A stretch of DNA of 64,000 nt from Archangium violaceum (GCF_016859125.1 NZ_CP069338.1:3684501-3748500); one strand, 5' to 3'; counted from the first letter of the stretch, positions 40,970-49,962 are shown. Numbers and translations are program-made. Notes: generated by a model not told the origin, from the sequence alone.

Positions 40970-42282
40970 TCAGAGTCATTGGGGTAGGGCAACAGGTGCT
41001 GGTAGTCGAGCAACTCATGCGCCAGCTCCCCTGGTGGCAGCCGGTGCTGCGGATCCTTCATCACGTCCTGCAGGAGCCGGATGTGATCCGTGTTCAGTCC
41101 TGTCTCCTGCCTCAACCGCCATTCATCCAATACCTGCTTCACCAACTCGGACGTCGCGGCGGGGGCATCCTGGTCCCACGCCATCTCCGAGAGGGAGCGG
41201 ATGAACCGGACGAAGTCCCTCGCTCGCCCACCCGAGCGATAGGCGAGCTCCCTGAGCAGCTCGGGGCTCACCAATCCCAAGGCGTCTTCGCCCAGGTCCT
41301 TCACCCGCTGGGTGTAGAGAGCCAGGAAGAAGTCCACTCCGGACCCGGGGCGGCTCGGCTCCTGATGGTCCAGCACGGGCTCGTTCACCAGTGCGGTGGC
41401 CTTGAATCCGCGCACTCCCGCCCTGGCCAGGTCGTGCCGGAGGGCGAAGGGGCCGCATACCACCAGTGGGCAGATGAGTTGGGAGAGGAGCTGGGATTCG
41501 ACGAAGAGCGCCTTGGCACGAGGCAGGTCCCGGAGCCGGTCCAGGCCATCGATGACGAGGAGCACCTTCCGGTGCTTCTGCTGCACTTCGCCCAGGAGCA
41601 GGTTGACGGCGCCCAGGAGCTCCTGCACCTGACGGTCCTGATCGGGCAGCGCCTTCTCACTGCGTCCCAGCGGGAGGTTCCAGGAGCGCAAGGCACCCAT
41701 GACGGTCTTGGCTGTTTTGAGCCCCAAGGCCGCCCCCGCCGCCTCCACGCCCAGTGCGCCCGTGCTGGCGAGGGTCGCTCCCAGATCCAACGCCTCCTTC
41801 GCGAAGGAGCCCAGGTCGAGCTGAGGGGCCGGGGTCTTCGTCGCCTCAGCCAGCCCCTGCCAGGCCTTGCCGAGTTGCTTCACCATTTCGGGATCCAGCT
41901 CGGTTCCCAGCCGCTCCTTGAAGCGGAACACCAGTGCGAGGCCGGCCAGGAAGCACACCTCCCAGGCCTGGATTCGATACAGCGCGTTCGGGTCCTTCAC
42001 CACGTTGGTGAAGTGCCGCTCGAGGTCCAGGAAGACGACCAGTTCGCGCTCCTCCCGCTCTTCCGCGACGCGCAGCAACTCCGTCGTCTTCCCCGTGCCC
42101 ACCGTGCCCATGAGCAGGATGCGCGGTGTTCCGAAGGGCCGGTCCAACGTCTCCAACATCTTCCCGGCCGGGCTATGCGGGCGCGGGGCCCGCCATTGCA
42201 GGGGGGCGGGCAACTCCGGGTCGAAACGCTCGTAGAGTTCTCGCCAGAGGTCGCGGCGTGACATGGTGAGGGCGTGTATCAT
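40900..42282 (-). CDS. P-loop (STAND/AAA-like) ATPase, partner of the TPR protein
   Basis: 460 aa from ATG 42282; an ATG at 42264 is also in frame and gives 'MSRRDLWRELYERF'. Walker A 'LLMGTVGTGKTTELLRVAEE' (~residues 58-70), Walker B 'KVLLVIDGLDRLRDL' (~239-253), and after it 'ICPLVVCGPFALRHDLAR' which looks like a sensor strand. C-terminal helices 'LRELAYRSGGRARDFVRFIR' match the winged-helix part of NTPases of the STAND or Orc/Cdc6-like group. A hydrophobic Ala/Gly stretch ('LGATLASTGALGVEAAGAAL') is present. No nuclease, TIR or CHAT domain is seen. Its 3' end overlaps the TPR gene, so the two are made together. Confidence 0.8.
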   Translation of the reverse strand: MIHALTMSRRDLWRELYERFDPELPAPLQWRAPRPHSPAGKMLETLDRPFGTPRILLMGTVGTGKTTELLRVAEEREERELVVFLDLERHFTNVVKDPNALYRIQAWEVCFLAGLALVFRFKERLGTELDPEMVKQLGKAWQGLAEATKTPAPQLDLGSFAKEALDLGATLASTGALGVEAAGAALGLKTAKTVMGALRSWNLPLGRSEKALPDQDRQVQELLGAVNLLLGEVQQKHRKVLLVIDGLDRLRDLPRAKALFVESQLLSQLICPLVVCGPFALRHDLARAGVRGFKATALVNEPVLDHQEPSRPGSGVDFFLALYTQRVKDLGEDALGLVSPELLRELAYRSGGRARDFVRFIRSLSEMAWDQDAPAATSELVKQVLDEWRLRQETGLNTDHIRLLQDVMKDPQHRLPPGELAHELLDYQHLLPYPNDSEWYYPHPLLTMHLVRAPQAGSEG

Positions 42283-42356
42283 CGGCCTCCAGAGTCGGCG
42301 AGCCAAAGGCAGGGAGAGCCTGGGTGAAGTCGTCCCATGGCTGACGTCACTTCTGG

Positions 42357-43280
42357 TCAGGGCGCGTCTGCTTCCAGCCAGGCCACGAGCGGCTCGAGGA
42401 GCGGGGTGATTCCCTTGTAGGCGCTCGTGTCCGGGGGCACCGTGCGCAGCACGTTGGCGAGGCGGCGCCGGCGCGCGGGGTCCACCACCTCGGTGGCCAC
42501 CGGGGCTCGGTAGGTGTGGATGGTGAAGAGGATGGCGCCCGTGCGTGGCAACAGCGAGAGCGTCTGCCGCTCCAGCCGCAGGAAGCACCGCTCCCCCGCG
42601 TTGTGCGCGGTGATGCCCTCGAACAGGTGGCGCCACTCGGGCTTCGTCCAGGGCTCGAGGTCCAACCGGTGGGTGACGGAGAGGGCCCAGTTGACGCGGG
42701 TGACGGGGCGCCCGGGTTTGAGCCCCTCCATGAGGCGCACGGTGGAGGCCCCCAGCTTCGTGCCGAAGTTCGGCACCGGCGCGTGGATGTCGAGCAGCGA
42801 GCGCCCCATCTTGTCCTCGAGGCACCAGCCGGAAGGGAAGCACAGGAGCCCGGCAATCATCGGCAGGCCCTCGCGCGTGCCGTCCATCAACAGCAGGTCC
42901 TCCTGCACCTGCCGGCCCAGCCAGTCGAGCGGGGCCCGCGGCAGGCTATCCGTCCTGCCTGGCGTGAAGACCGTCTCCGTGCCGAGCAGCAGGTTGCGCC
43001 AGCGCCACTGCTCGCCCTCCACCTCCAGGGTGAAGTGCCGGGGGTGCTGGCGCGCCAGGAGGGGGAGCAGCTCCGTCACCGTCTCCCACTGGTGCGGCTC
43101 CGTGCCGGGCTCGGCCTGGAAGCGGGCGCGGTGATGGGCGGCGAGCAGGGACTCCTTGAGTGCGAGCTCCTCGCGGTAGTGCGGCTCGTCCACCTCGATG
43201 AGGGGCTCGTCGGGCCGCAGCGCGCGCACGCCCAGCGTCATCGCGAAGCGGTCCTGCTCGAAGGGGAAGTAGGGCAACAT
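42357..43280 (-). CDS. DUF3445 / heme-dependent oxidative N-demethylase-like protein
   Basis: 307 aa. Family marks of the DUF3445 (HODM alpha-like) group: 'YFPFEQDRFAMTLGVRALRP', 'LLLMDGTREGLPMIAGLLCF' 'PSGWCLEDKMGRSLLDIHAP' 'VPNFGTKLGASTVRLMEGLK', then 'RVNWALSVTHRLDLEPWTK' and 'CFLRLERQTLSLLPRTGAIL'. Fungal and plant-associated members are heme-dependent oxidases that remove N-methyl groups (for example dimethylamine). The activity here is inferred from family only. Same strand as the ATPase gene, 74 bp ahead of it, but with no clear functional link. Confidence 0.8.
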   Translation of the reverse strand: MLPYFPFEQDRFAMTLGVRALRPDEPLIEVDEPHYREELALKESLLAAHHRARFQAEPGTEPHQWETVTELLPLLARQHPRHFTLEVEGEQWRWRNLLLGTETVFTPGRTDSLPRAPLDWLGRQVQEDLLLMDGTREGLPMIAGLLCFPSGWCLEDKMGRSLLDIHAPVPNFGTKLGASTVRLMEGLKPGRPVTRVNWALSVTHRLDLEPWTKPEWRHLFEGITAHNAGERCFLRLERQTLSLLPRTGAILFTIHTYRAPVATEVVDPARRRRLANVLRTVPPDTSAYKGITPLLEPLVAWLEADAP

Positions 43281-43682
43281 GGCGGCTTCGCTCCTCCCGG
43301 ACGCCAGAGTCTACGCGCCGGGTCCCTCACCCGCCTACCAGGGAGGCTCGGGAGGTCTCATTCCTGAACGCCCCTGCTCCGTGCCAAATGCCAGGGCACC
43401 CGCCTCGTCGAGCGTGAATGTCCGGGGTCCGAGGCGCCGTGGAAGTCCGGAGCAGCCGGGCAGGAGTGCCCTCCGGCGGCCGGCGCTGGGGCGGAACGGG
43501 CTGCCGGGCCTGTGAGTGAACCGGGCTCACCCGCATCGTACCGGTGCCTAGGTTGACGGTGCGGAGGGACGGCTCGGGGCGGACGTGCCTCCAGGGGAAG
43601 GAGTGGATGCGGGCCTCTCGCGTGCGTGGCCTTCCCCGTGTCGTTCCCTGTCTCCCGACGGCCCCGACCGAGGTCTCGTGCC
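43281..43682. other. Divergent intergenic region
   Basis: About 400 bp between the DUF3445 gene start and the thiamine-diphosphate gene start. GC-rich throughout; frames open here lack protein-like composition. No confident promoter motif. Confidence 0.4.
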
Positions 43683-44750
43683 ATGAGCGGAACCGTCAGT
43701 GATTACCTGCTCTACCGTCTCGGCCAATGGGGTGTCCGGCGTCTCTATGGATACCCGGGGGACGGCATCAACGGCATCCTCGGCGCGCTCGGGCGCAACT
43801 CCGAGTTCCAGTTCATCCAGGCACGCCACGAGGAGATGGCGGCCTTCATGGCCTGTGCCCACGCGAAGTTCACCGGCGAGCCGGGCGTGTGTCTGGCCAC
43901 CTCGGGCCCGGGCGCCATCCACCTGCTCAATGGCCTCTACGACGCGAAGCTGGACCACCAGCCCGTGGTGGCCATCGTGGGCCAGCAGAAGAGCATGGGG
44001 CTGGGCGGCCACTATCAGCAGGAGGTGGACCTGCCGGTGCTCTTCAAGGACGTGGCGAGCGAGTACACCGTCATGGTCTCCCACCCCTCGGCCATCCGCC
44101 ACGCGGTGGACCGGGCCCTGCGCATCGCCCGGGCCGAGCGCACGGTGACGTGCATCATCATCCCCAACGACGTACAGGAGTCGCCCTACCAGCGGCCTCC
44201 GCAGGTGCACGGCTCCATCCACTCCAGCGTGGGCTACAGCGAGCCGCGCGTGGTGCCGAAGGAGCAGGACCTGCGGCGCGCCGCGCAGGTGCTCAACGAG
44301 GGCAAGAAGGTGGCGATGCTGGTGGGCGCCGGAGCCCTGAACGCGGCGGACGAAATCATCGAGGTGGCGGACCTGCTGGGCGCGGGCGTGGCCAAGGCGC
44401 TGCTCGGCAAGGAGCAGCGCGTGCTGGAGGGAGACCCGAAGTACCCGGCGTCGCAGGACCTGCCGGACTTCCCCTACGCGCGTTACGCCGAGTCGCTCGG
44501 CCTGCGTGGCATCCGCGTGGACAGGCCGGAGCAGATTGTCCGCGCCTGGGACGAGGCGCTGAGCGCGAACAAGCCGGTGGTGCTCGAGGCGTACGTGGAC
44601 CCGGACGTGCCGCCGCTGCCGCCGCACATCTCCCTGGAGCAGGCGAAACACTTCGCCGAGGCCATCTTCAAGGGAGACGAGAAGTCGGCCGGCGTCATCA
44701 AGCAGTCCATCAAGGGCATGGTGGAGCAGCTCAAGCCGCACAAGAGCTAG
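43683..44750 (+). CDS. Thiamine-diphosphate enzyme lacking its C-terminal cofactor domain (internal in-frame deletion)
   Basis: 355 aa from ATG 43683, against ~590 in the pyruvate-oxidase/acetolactate-synthase-like family it matches. Residues 1-165 are a normal PYR domain ('GVRRLYGYPGDGINGILGAL', catalytic Glu in 'QARHEEMAAFMACAHAKFTG', 'GVCLATSGPGAIHLLNGLYD'), ~195-240 the start of the central domain. At residue ~242 ('AKALLGK' / 'EQRVLEGDP') it jumps straight to the family's far C-terminus ('PASQDLPDFPYARYAESLGL', 'VVLEAYVDPDVPPLPPH'). About 220 residues, including the GDG...N motif that holds diphosphate and magnesium, are missing, yet the frame is preserved. Probably inactive as an enzyme, or a remnant. 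It precedes a formaldehyde-dehydrogenase-like gene. Confidence 0.82.
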   Translation: MSGTVSDYLLYRLGQWGVRRLYGYPGDGINGILGALGRNSEFQFIQARHEEMAAFMACAHAKFTGEPGVCLATSGPGAIHLLNGLYDAKLDHQPVVAIVGQQKSMGLGGHYQQEVDLPVLFKDVASEYTVMVSHPSAIRHAVDRALRIARAERTVTCIIIPNDVQESPYQRPPQVHGSIHSSVGYSEPRVVPKEQDLRRAAQVLNEGKKVAMLVGAGALNAADEIIEVADLLGAGVAKALLGKEQRVLEGDPKYPASQDLPDFPYARYAESLGLRGIRVDRPEQIVRAWDEALSANKPVVLEAYVDPDVPPLPPHISLEQAKHFAEAIFKGDEKSAGVIKQSIKGMVEQLKPHKS

Positions 44751-44771
44751 CGCGAGCCGGGGGGCTCGAGA

Positions 44772-44808
44772 GGTGTCAACACTCGCGCCGCGGGGGCGGC
44801 GCGACACC
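44772..44808 (+). promoter_or_regulatory. Strong hairpin between the truncated TPP gene and the dehydrogenase gene
   Basis: CGCGCCGC (44784-44791), loop GGGG, GCGGCGCG (44796-44803) pair perfectly. Outside them GGTGTC (44772-44777) and GACACC (44803-44808) pair again, with a bulge on the 5' side. No T-run, so it is either a Rho-type terminator or an RNA element; the ribosome site GGAGGGGAG follows at 44811. Confidence 0.4.
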
Positions 44809-44825
44809 CAGGAGGGGAGTGGACA

Positions 44826-45974
44826 ATGCAAGCCATGGTGTACGAGGGGCCCTACCGCGTGCGCGTGGGGACGAAGCCGGACCCGGTCATCCAGCATCCC
44901 AACGATGCGATCATCCGGGTGACGCGCTCGGCCATCTGCGGTTCGGATCTGCACCTGTTGCACGGGCTGGTGACGGACACGCGGGTGGGCTGCACGTTCG
45001 GCCACGAGTTCGCGGGCGTGGTGGAGGAGGTGGGCCCCTCGGTGCGCTCGCTGAAGCCGGGGGACCGGGTGGTGGTGCCGTTCAACATCTCGTGCGGCAG
45101 TTGCTTCTATTGCAAGCGCGGGCTGTTCGCGAACTGTGAGAGCACCAACCCGAGCAGCGACCTGGCCTCGGGCGTGTATGGGTATTCGCACACCACGGGC
45201 GGCTACGAGGGCGGACAGGCGCAGTACGTGCGCGTGCCCTTCGCCGACGTGGGGCCGATGAAGATTCCCGACGACATGGACGAGGAGGAGGTGCTCTTCC
45301 TGAGCGACATCCTGCCCACGGGCTACCAGGGGGCGGAGATGGGCAACATCCAGCCCGGGGACACGGTGGTGGTGTTCGGCGCGGGTCCGGTGGGGCTGTT
45401 CGCGATGAAGTCGGCGTGGCTGCTGGGGGCGGGGCGCGTCATCGCGGTGGACCACGTGGCGTACCGGCTGGACTTCGCGCGGAGGTACGCGCAGGTGGAG
45501 ACGCTCAACTTCAAGCAGACGGACGTCATCCCCGCCCTGAAGGAGATGACGGAGGGGCGCGGGCCGGACGTGTGCATCGACGCGGTGGGCATGGAGGCCG
45601 AGGGCTCGACGCTGCACAGCGTGCTGGGAGTGAAGCTGAAGATGGAGGCGGGCTCGCCCACGGCCATCAACTGGTGCATCCAGGCGGCGCGCAAGGGAGG
45701 CACCATCTCCATCATCGGCGTGTACGGGCCGCCGTGGAACCTGGTGGCCATCGGCACGGCGATGAACAAGGGCCTGACGTTCCGGATGAACCAGTGCAAC
45801 GTGAAGCGCTACATGCCGCACCTGCTGGAGCACATCCGCGAGGGGCGCATCGACGCCAAGGGCCTCATCACGCACCGCTTCCCGCTGGCGGAGATTTCGC
45901 GGGCGTACGAGCTCTTCGAGAAGAAGCAGGATGGGTGCATCAAGTGCGTGCTGCTGCCGCACGGGCATGCGTGA
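44826..45974 (+). CDS. Zinc-dependent alcohol dehydrogenase, glutathione-independent formaldehyde dehydrogenase-like
   Basis: 382 aa. Medium-chain dehydrogenase marks: catalytic zinc site 'RSAICGSDLHLLHGLV' and 'CTFGHEFAGVVEEVG' (GHE), structural zinc loop with four Cys in 'ISCGSCFYCKRGLFANC', Rossmann 'VVVFGAGPVGLFAMKSAWLL'. The 'NPSSDLASGVYGYSHTTGGY' insertion and the 'AEGSTLHSVLGVKLKMEAGS' segment are typical of the formaldehyde-dehydrogenase-like group of bacteria. It probably oxidises aldehydes or alcohols with NAD. Follows the truncated TPP gene and is 11 bp ahead of a conserved small gene. Confidence 0.92.
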   Translation: MQAMVYEGPYRVRVGTKPDPVIQHPNDAIIRVTRSAICGSDLHLLHGLVTDTRVGCTFGHEFAGVVEEVGPSVRSLKPGDRVVVPFNISCGSCFYCKRGLFANCESTNPSSDLASGVYGYSHTTGGYEGGQAQYVRVPFADVGPMKIPDDMDEEEVLFLSDILPTGYQGAEMGNIQPGDTVVVFGAGPVGLFAMKSAWLLGAGRVIAVDHVAYRLDFARRYAQVETLNFKQTDVIPALKEMTEGRGPDVCIDAVGMEAEGSTLHSVLGVKLKMEAGSPTAINWCIQAARKGGTISIIGVYGPPWNLVAIGTAMNKGLTFRMNQCNVKRYMPHLLEHIREGRIDAKGLITHRFPLAEISRAYELFEKKQDGCIKCVLLPHGHA

Positions 45975-45985
45975 GGAGACAGGAC

Positions 45986-46366
45986 ATGGCCGAGCTGATG
46001 ACCTCCGAGCAGAAGCACCGGGAGATTCCTGGCTGGGGTGTGGATGGGGACCCGAACAAGAGGCCCGGGGTGCCCATGCTGTTGAAGCCACGGGTACGCG
46101 GGGGCGCGCACTGGGAGAAGCCGGAGCGCCAGCCACCGCCGGACGTCCCGGTGTTGAAGCGGGCGGAGCTCGATGAATTGACGCCCGCGTTCAGCACGGC
46201 GATACCGCCGAGGGGCCTGAGTGGGGTGTTGCGGCGGGTGGCCTACGGGATACCGGAGCACCTGGTACGGCACGTGATGTTGCTGCTGCTGGCGGACCGG
46301 GTGGACGTGGTGGAGTCGAGGCTGTTCCGCTTCCCGCTCCAGGTGTTGCGACGCCTGCGTGCGTGA
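45986..46366 (+). CDS. Unknown 126-aa protein co-transcribed with the dehydrogenase
   Basis: 126 aa from ATG 45986 (GAGGAGACAGGA upstream). Begins 'MAELMTSEQKHREIPGWGVD' and includes a proline-rich middle ('KPERQPPPDVPVLKRAELDE', 'TAIPPRGLSGVLRRVAYGIP') and a helical end 'HLVRHVMLLLLADRVDVVES'. No domain recognised; a hydrophobic patch near residue 95-105 could be a membrane-associating helix. Only 11 bp behind the dehydrogenase, so likely an operon partner. Confidence 0.65.
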   Translation: MAELMTSEQKHREIPGWGVDGDPNKRPGVPMLLKPRVRGGAHWEKPERQPPPDVPVLKRAELDELTPAFSTAIPPRGLSGVLRRVAYGIPEHLVRHVMLLLLADRVDVVESRLFRFPLQVLRRLRA

Positions 46367-46503
46367 CCCCTCCCGGGCCGGCGTGCGTGGCTCGGTGCCG
46401 ATGTGGGCCCTGGGGGCGTAGGCAGGTGGACAGGCGGGCAGGGGGGAGCGGAGGGCCGAAAGATCGCCCGTGAATGCGCGGGGCGTTACGCTCGTCTGCT
46501 CGG

Positions 46504-47217
46504 ATGATGCTTCGCAAGCTCCTGCTCCCCTTGATGCTCGCGGTGCTCGGCTCGGCTCCGGCCGTTGCCGCACCGCGTGAATCGGTGAAGCCCGTGGCGA
46601 AGGCGAAGAAGGCCTCGGGCGGCACCAAGGTCCAACGTTCACGCGGCTCCACGGCCGCCGTGAAGGCCACGTCCTCGAAGAAGAAGCGGCCCGCCGTCCG
46701 GCTCACCCGTGGACGGCGCGTGGCCCGCCGCGCGGGCTCCCTCGTGGGCACCTCGCTGGCCTCGCAGCGCGTCCCCGACGATTGCTCCGGGCTGGCGCGC
46801 GCGGCCTACAAGTCCGTGGGCATCGAGTTGCTGTCGCAGGGCTCGCTGCCAGGGGAGAACGCGGTGAGCGCCATCCACCGGCGCGCACAGCGCTCGGGTG
46901 CGCTCCACCGCGGCACGCCGAAGCCCGGCGATCTCATCTTCTTCCGCGAGACGTACGACCGCAACCGGGATGGCGTGCGCAACGACGGGCTGACGCACGT
47001 GGGCGTCATCGAGTCGGTGGAGCGCGACGGCACCGTCGTCTTCGTGCACCGCGGGGGCAGTGGCGTGAGGCGCGCGCGGATGAACCTGCGCATCCCCTCG
47101 AAGCACGCCCAGGGCGGGCGCGTCCTCAACGACTACATCCGCCGGGCCGAGGGGGGGCAGCGCGCGCGCCTCACCAGCGAGCTCTTCAGCGGCTATGCCT
47201 CGGCCGCCCGCCTGTAG
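46504..47217 (+). CDS. Secreted NlpC/P60-type cysteine peptidase
   Basis: 237 aa from ATG 46504. Signal peptide 1-22 ('LLLPLMLAVLGSAPAVA'), then a Lys/Arg/Ser-rich linker to ~residue 90 and a C-terminal peptidase domain with catalytic Cys in 'VPDDCSGLARAAYKSVGIEL', 'TPKPGDLIFFRETYDRNRDG' and catalytic His in 'GLTHVGVIESVERDG'. Such enzymes cut peptide bonds in peptidoglycan (D-gamma-Glu-diaminopimelate). The highly basic linker may bind the cell wall. Single gene; could act in cell separation, growth or predation. Confidence 0.85.
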   Translation: MMLRKLLLPLMLAVLGSAPAVAAPRESVKPVAKAKKASGGTKVQRSRGSTAAVKATSSKKKRPAVRLTRGRRVARRAGSLVGTSLASQRVPDDCSGLARAAYKSVGIELLSQGSLPGENAVSAIHRRAQRSGALHRGTPKPGDLIFFRETYDRNRDGVRNDGLTHVGVIESVERDGTVVFVHRGGSGVRRARMNLRIPSKHAQGGRVLNDYIRRAEGGQRARLTSELFSGYASAARL

Positions 47218-47352
47218 GCACCCGCGGAACAGTGAAGTAACAGGCGTGGGACGCGGCGTGCTCTCCAACGCCTGGCTCGTTCCTCGGGGCAGGAGGAACA
47301 AATGGCTCGGGTGTTGTTGAAACGGAGGGAGTGCTCCTGACCACGGGGTCTG

Positions 47353-49962
47353 ATGAGTGAGAGGCGGCAGCGGGTGGCACGGCAATCGATGGAGCGGCTG
47401 CTGCGCCTGCAGGAGGTGACGAGCGAGCTGTCGCAGGCGCTCACGCCCGAGCAGGTGGCCCGTGTCATCGTCCGGCAGGCCGGGCCCGCCATGGGGGCGT
47501 GCGATGCCTGCATCTATCTCCTCTCGGAGCCCGGGGTGCTGCGCTTCGTCCAGGCGATGGGGCTGCCCGAGGCGGCCTTCGAGCGCTGGCAGCGGCTGTC
47601 CGTGGATGCGCCCGTTCCCATCGCGGAGGCCGCTCGCGAGGAGACGCCCGTCTGGGTCGAGTCATTGAAGTCCTTCCGCCAGCGCTACCCGGCCCTCGAC
47701 GACATTCCGCTGAGCCAGGATGGCGCGTGGGCGTTCCTGCCGCTCCACGTGGATCGCCGGTTGCTGGGAGTGCTGGCGGTTGGCTTCCCCTTGGAGCGTG
47801 GCTTCGCCGCCGAGGACAAGGACTTCGCCTGTCTCATCGCCAGGCAGTGTTCGCAGGCGTTGGAGCGCGCCCTCCTCTATGCGCGCGAGCGTGAGCTGCG
47901 CGAGGCGGCGGAGCGGGCGCGGGCCGAGGTCGAGGAGCAACGCCGCCTGCTGGAATCGGAGCATCGCCGTCTCCAGGCCGTGCTCCAGCAACTGCCCCAG
48001 GGCGTCATCCTCGCCGAGGCCCCGAGTGGCCGGATGGTGATGGCCAATGACCAGGTGCTGCGGCTCGGGAGGGGGCCCGTGCCTCGCGATTGGCGCCTGG
48101 AGGAGTACTCGGCCACCCGCGGTTTCCACCCGGACGGGCGGCCCTACCTCCCCAACGAGTGGCCCCTGGTTCGCGCCCTCGGGGGAGAGGCGGTGCGCGG
48201 CGAGGTCGCGGAGTTTCCTGGCAACGGTGGCCCTCCGCTCATGCTCGAGATGAGCGCCGGGCCGGTGCGTGACGCGGAGGGCCGGGTGACGGCCGCGGTC
48301 GCCGTCCTCGAGGACATCACCGAGCGGCTGCGGATGGAGCGGGCCCTGCGCGAGGGCGAGTGCGTGTTCCGCCGCATCATGGAGTCCAACATGATGGGGC
48401 TGTCCTTCTGCGACAAGGACGGCCTCCTGCTCGAGGCCAACGACGCCTTCCTCTCGCTCGTCGGCCACGAACGGGAGGAGTTGCGGAGGGGCCACCTGCA
48501 CTGGCGGAATCTGTTGCCCCGAGGGGAGGAGTCGATCGAGCACGGGCTGCGCGAGCCGTGGACGCACGGCACGTCCCCCACCATCGAGTTGGAGCTGCGG
48601 CGTGGGGATGGCAGCCTCGTGCCGGTGCTGACGGGCTCGGCCTGGGTGGAGGAGCAGGAGCGTGTCCTCACCTTCGTGTTGGACCTGTCGGACCTCAAGC
48701 GGGCGGAAGGGGCGCTGCGCTTCCTCGCCACGGCCAGCCGCATCCTGGGCCAATCGTTGGAGGTGCCCGACGCCACGCTCCAACACGTGGCGTGTCTCGC
48801 GAGTCTCTCGGTGGCCTCCTGGTGTGTCATCGACCTGGCCACACCCGAGGGGCTCCTGCGCCGGGCGGCCGTGGCCCACCGGGAGGGGGAGCGCGAGGAG
48901 CGGCTGCGGCGGGGGTGGCCTTTGCCCCCGTTGAAGGAGTCGGGGGGGGCCCTGCTGGACGCGATGCACGCGGGCGAGCCGCTGCTCTTCCCGGACTTCG
49001 GCGTGGAGACGTGGCGGTACCTGGCCTCGGGAGCCGTGCCCGAGGTGGAGGGCATGGCGCGAGAGGCGTGCTCGGTGCTGGTGGTGCCGGTGCGCTCGCA
49101 CGAGCGCACCCTGGGCCTCGTCACCCTGGGCTCCTGCTCGCCGCGGCGGCGCTACGGCCCGGAGGACATCTCCCTGGGACAGGAGCTGGCGCACCGCGTG
49201 GCGGCGGCCTTGGAGAGCGCGCGCCTCTTCATGGAGTCGCAGCGCGCGGTGCGGCTGCGCGACGAGTTCCTCGCGGTGGCCTCGCACGAGCTGAAGACGC
49301 CGCTCACGCCACTGCGGTTGCAGCTCCAGGGGCTGTGGCGGGTGGTCGAGTCGCGGGCGGGCCGGCCCGTGGACCCCGAGCGTGTGCTCCGGGCCGCGCG
49401 GATCTGCGAGGCCCAGGTGCGCAAGCTGTCGGGGCTGGTGAATGACCTGCTGGACGTGTCGCGGCTGGCGCAGGGCCGGCTCCCGCTGCGCCTGGAGCAG
49501 GTGAACCTGGTGGCGATCGCGCGGGAGGTGATCGCTCAGTTCTCGGACGACGCCGCGCGCGCGGGCTGCGCGGTGGAGCTGTGGGCCGGACCGGCCGTGG
49601 TGGGCCACTGGGACCGGGTGCGGCTGGAGCAGGTGGTGACCAACCTGTTGACCAACGCGCTCAAGTACGGGGCGGGCCGGCCCGTGCACGTGCGCGTCTG
49701 GATGGAGGGGGGCGTGGCGCGGCTGTCGGTGCGGGACGAGGGCATCGGCATCGCGCCGGAGCACCGCTCGCGCATCTTCGGCAAGTTCGAGCGCGCCGTG
49801 TCCGAGCGCCACTATGGCGGGCTGGGCCTGGGGCTCCACATCACACAACAGATCGTCCAGGCGTTGGGGGGCTCCATCCTGGTGGAGAGCGAGCCGGGCC
49901 GGGGCTCGACCTTCACGGTGGAGTTACCACCCGGGGTGCACGATATGCTCGCGCACCCATGA
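47353..49962 (+). CDS. Cytosolic multi-sensor histidine kinase (GAF-PAS-PAS-GAF-HisKA-HATPase)
   Basis: 869 aa, no membrane helix. GAF ~20-170 ('LSQALTPEQVARVIVRQAGP', 'AWAFLPLHVDRRLLGVLAVG'), coiled coil ~175-215, PAS ~210-325 ('VLQQLPQGVILAEAPSGRMV'), PAS ~335-455 ('IMESNMMGLSFCDKDGLLLE', 'ANDAFLSLVGHEREELRRG'), GAF ~460-630 ('VASWCVIDLATPEGLLRRAA'), HisKA with 'FLAVASHELKTPLTPLRL' (His ~645), HATPase with 'EQVVTNLLTNALKYGAG' and 'DEGIGIAPEHRSRIFGKF'. Senses an intracellular signal, perhaps redox or a small ligand. The stop overlaps the next start by 4 bp. No response regulator nearby. Confidence 0.93.
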   Translation: MSERRQRVARQSMERLLRLQEVTSELSQALTPEQVARVIVRQAGPAMGACDACIYLLSEPGVLRFVQAMGLPEAAFERWQRLSVDAPVPIAEAAREETPVWVESLKSFRQRYPALDDIPLSQDGAWAFLPLHVDRRLLGVLAVGFPLERGFAAEDKDFACLIARQCSQALERALLYARERELREAAERARAEVEEQRRLLESEHRRLQAVLQQLPQGVILAEAPSGRMVMANDQVLRLGRGPVPRDWRLEEYSATRGFHPDGRPYLPNEWPLVRALGGEAVRGEVAEFPGNGGPPLMLEMSAGPVRDAEGRVTAAVAVLEDITERLRMERALREGECVFRRIMESNMMGLSFCDKDGLLLEANDAFLSLVGHEREELRRGHLHWRNLLPRGEESIEHGLREPWTHGTSPTIELELRRGDGSLVPVLTGSAWVEEQERVLTFVLDLSDLKRAEGALRFLATASRILGQSLEVPDATLQHVACLASLSVASWCVIDLATPEGLLRRAAVAHREGEREERLRRGWPLPPLKESGGALLDAMHAGEPLLFPDFGVETWRYLASGAVPEVEGMAREACSVLVVPVRSHERTLGLVTLGSCSPRRRYGPEDISLGQELAHRVAAALESARLFMESQRAVRLRDEFLAVASHELKTPLTPLRLQLQGLWRVVESRAGRPVDPERVLRAARICEAQVRKLSGLVNDLLDVSRLAQGRLPLRLEQVNLVAIAREVIAQFSDDAARAGCAVELWAGPAVVGHWDRVRLEQVVTNLLTNALKYGAGRPVHVRVWMEGGVARLSVRDEGIGIAPEHRSRIFGKFERAVSERHYGGLGLGLHITQQIVQALGGSILVESEPGRGSTFTVELPPGVHDMLAHP

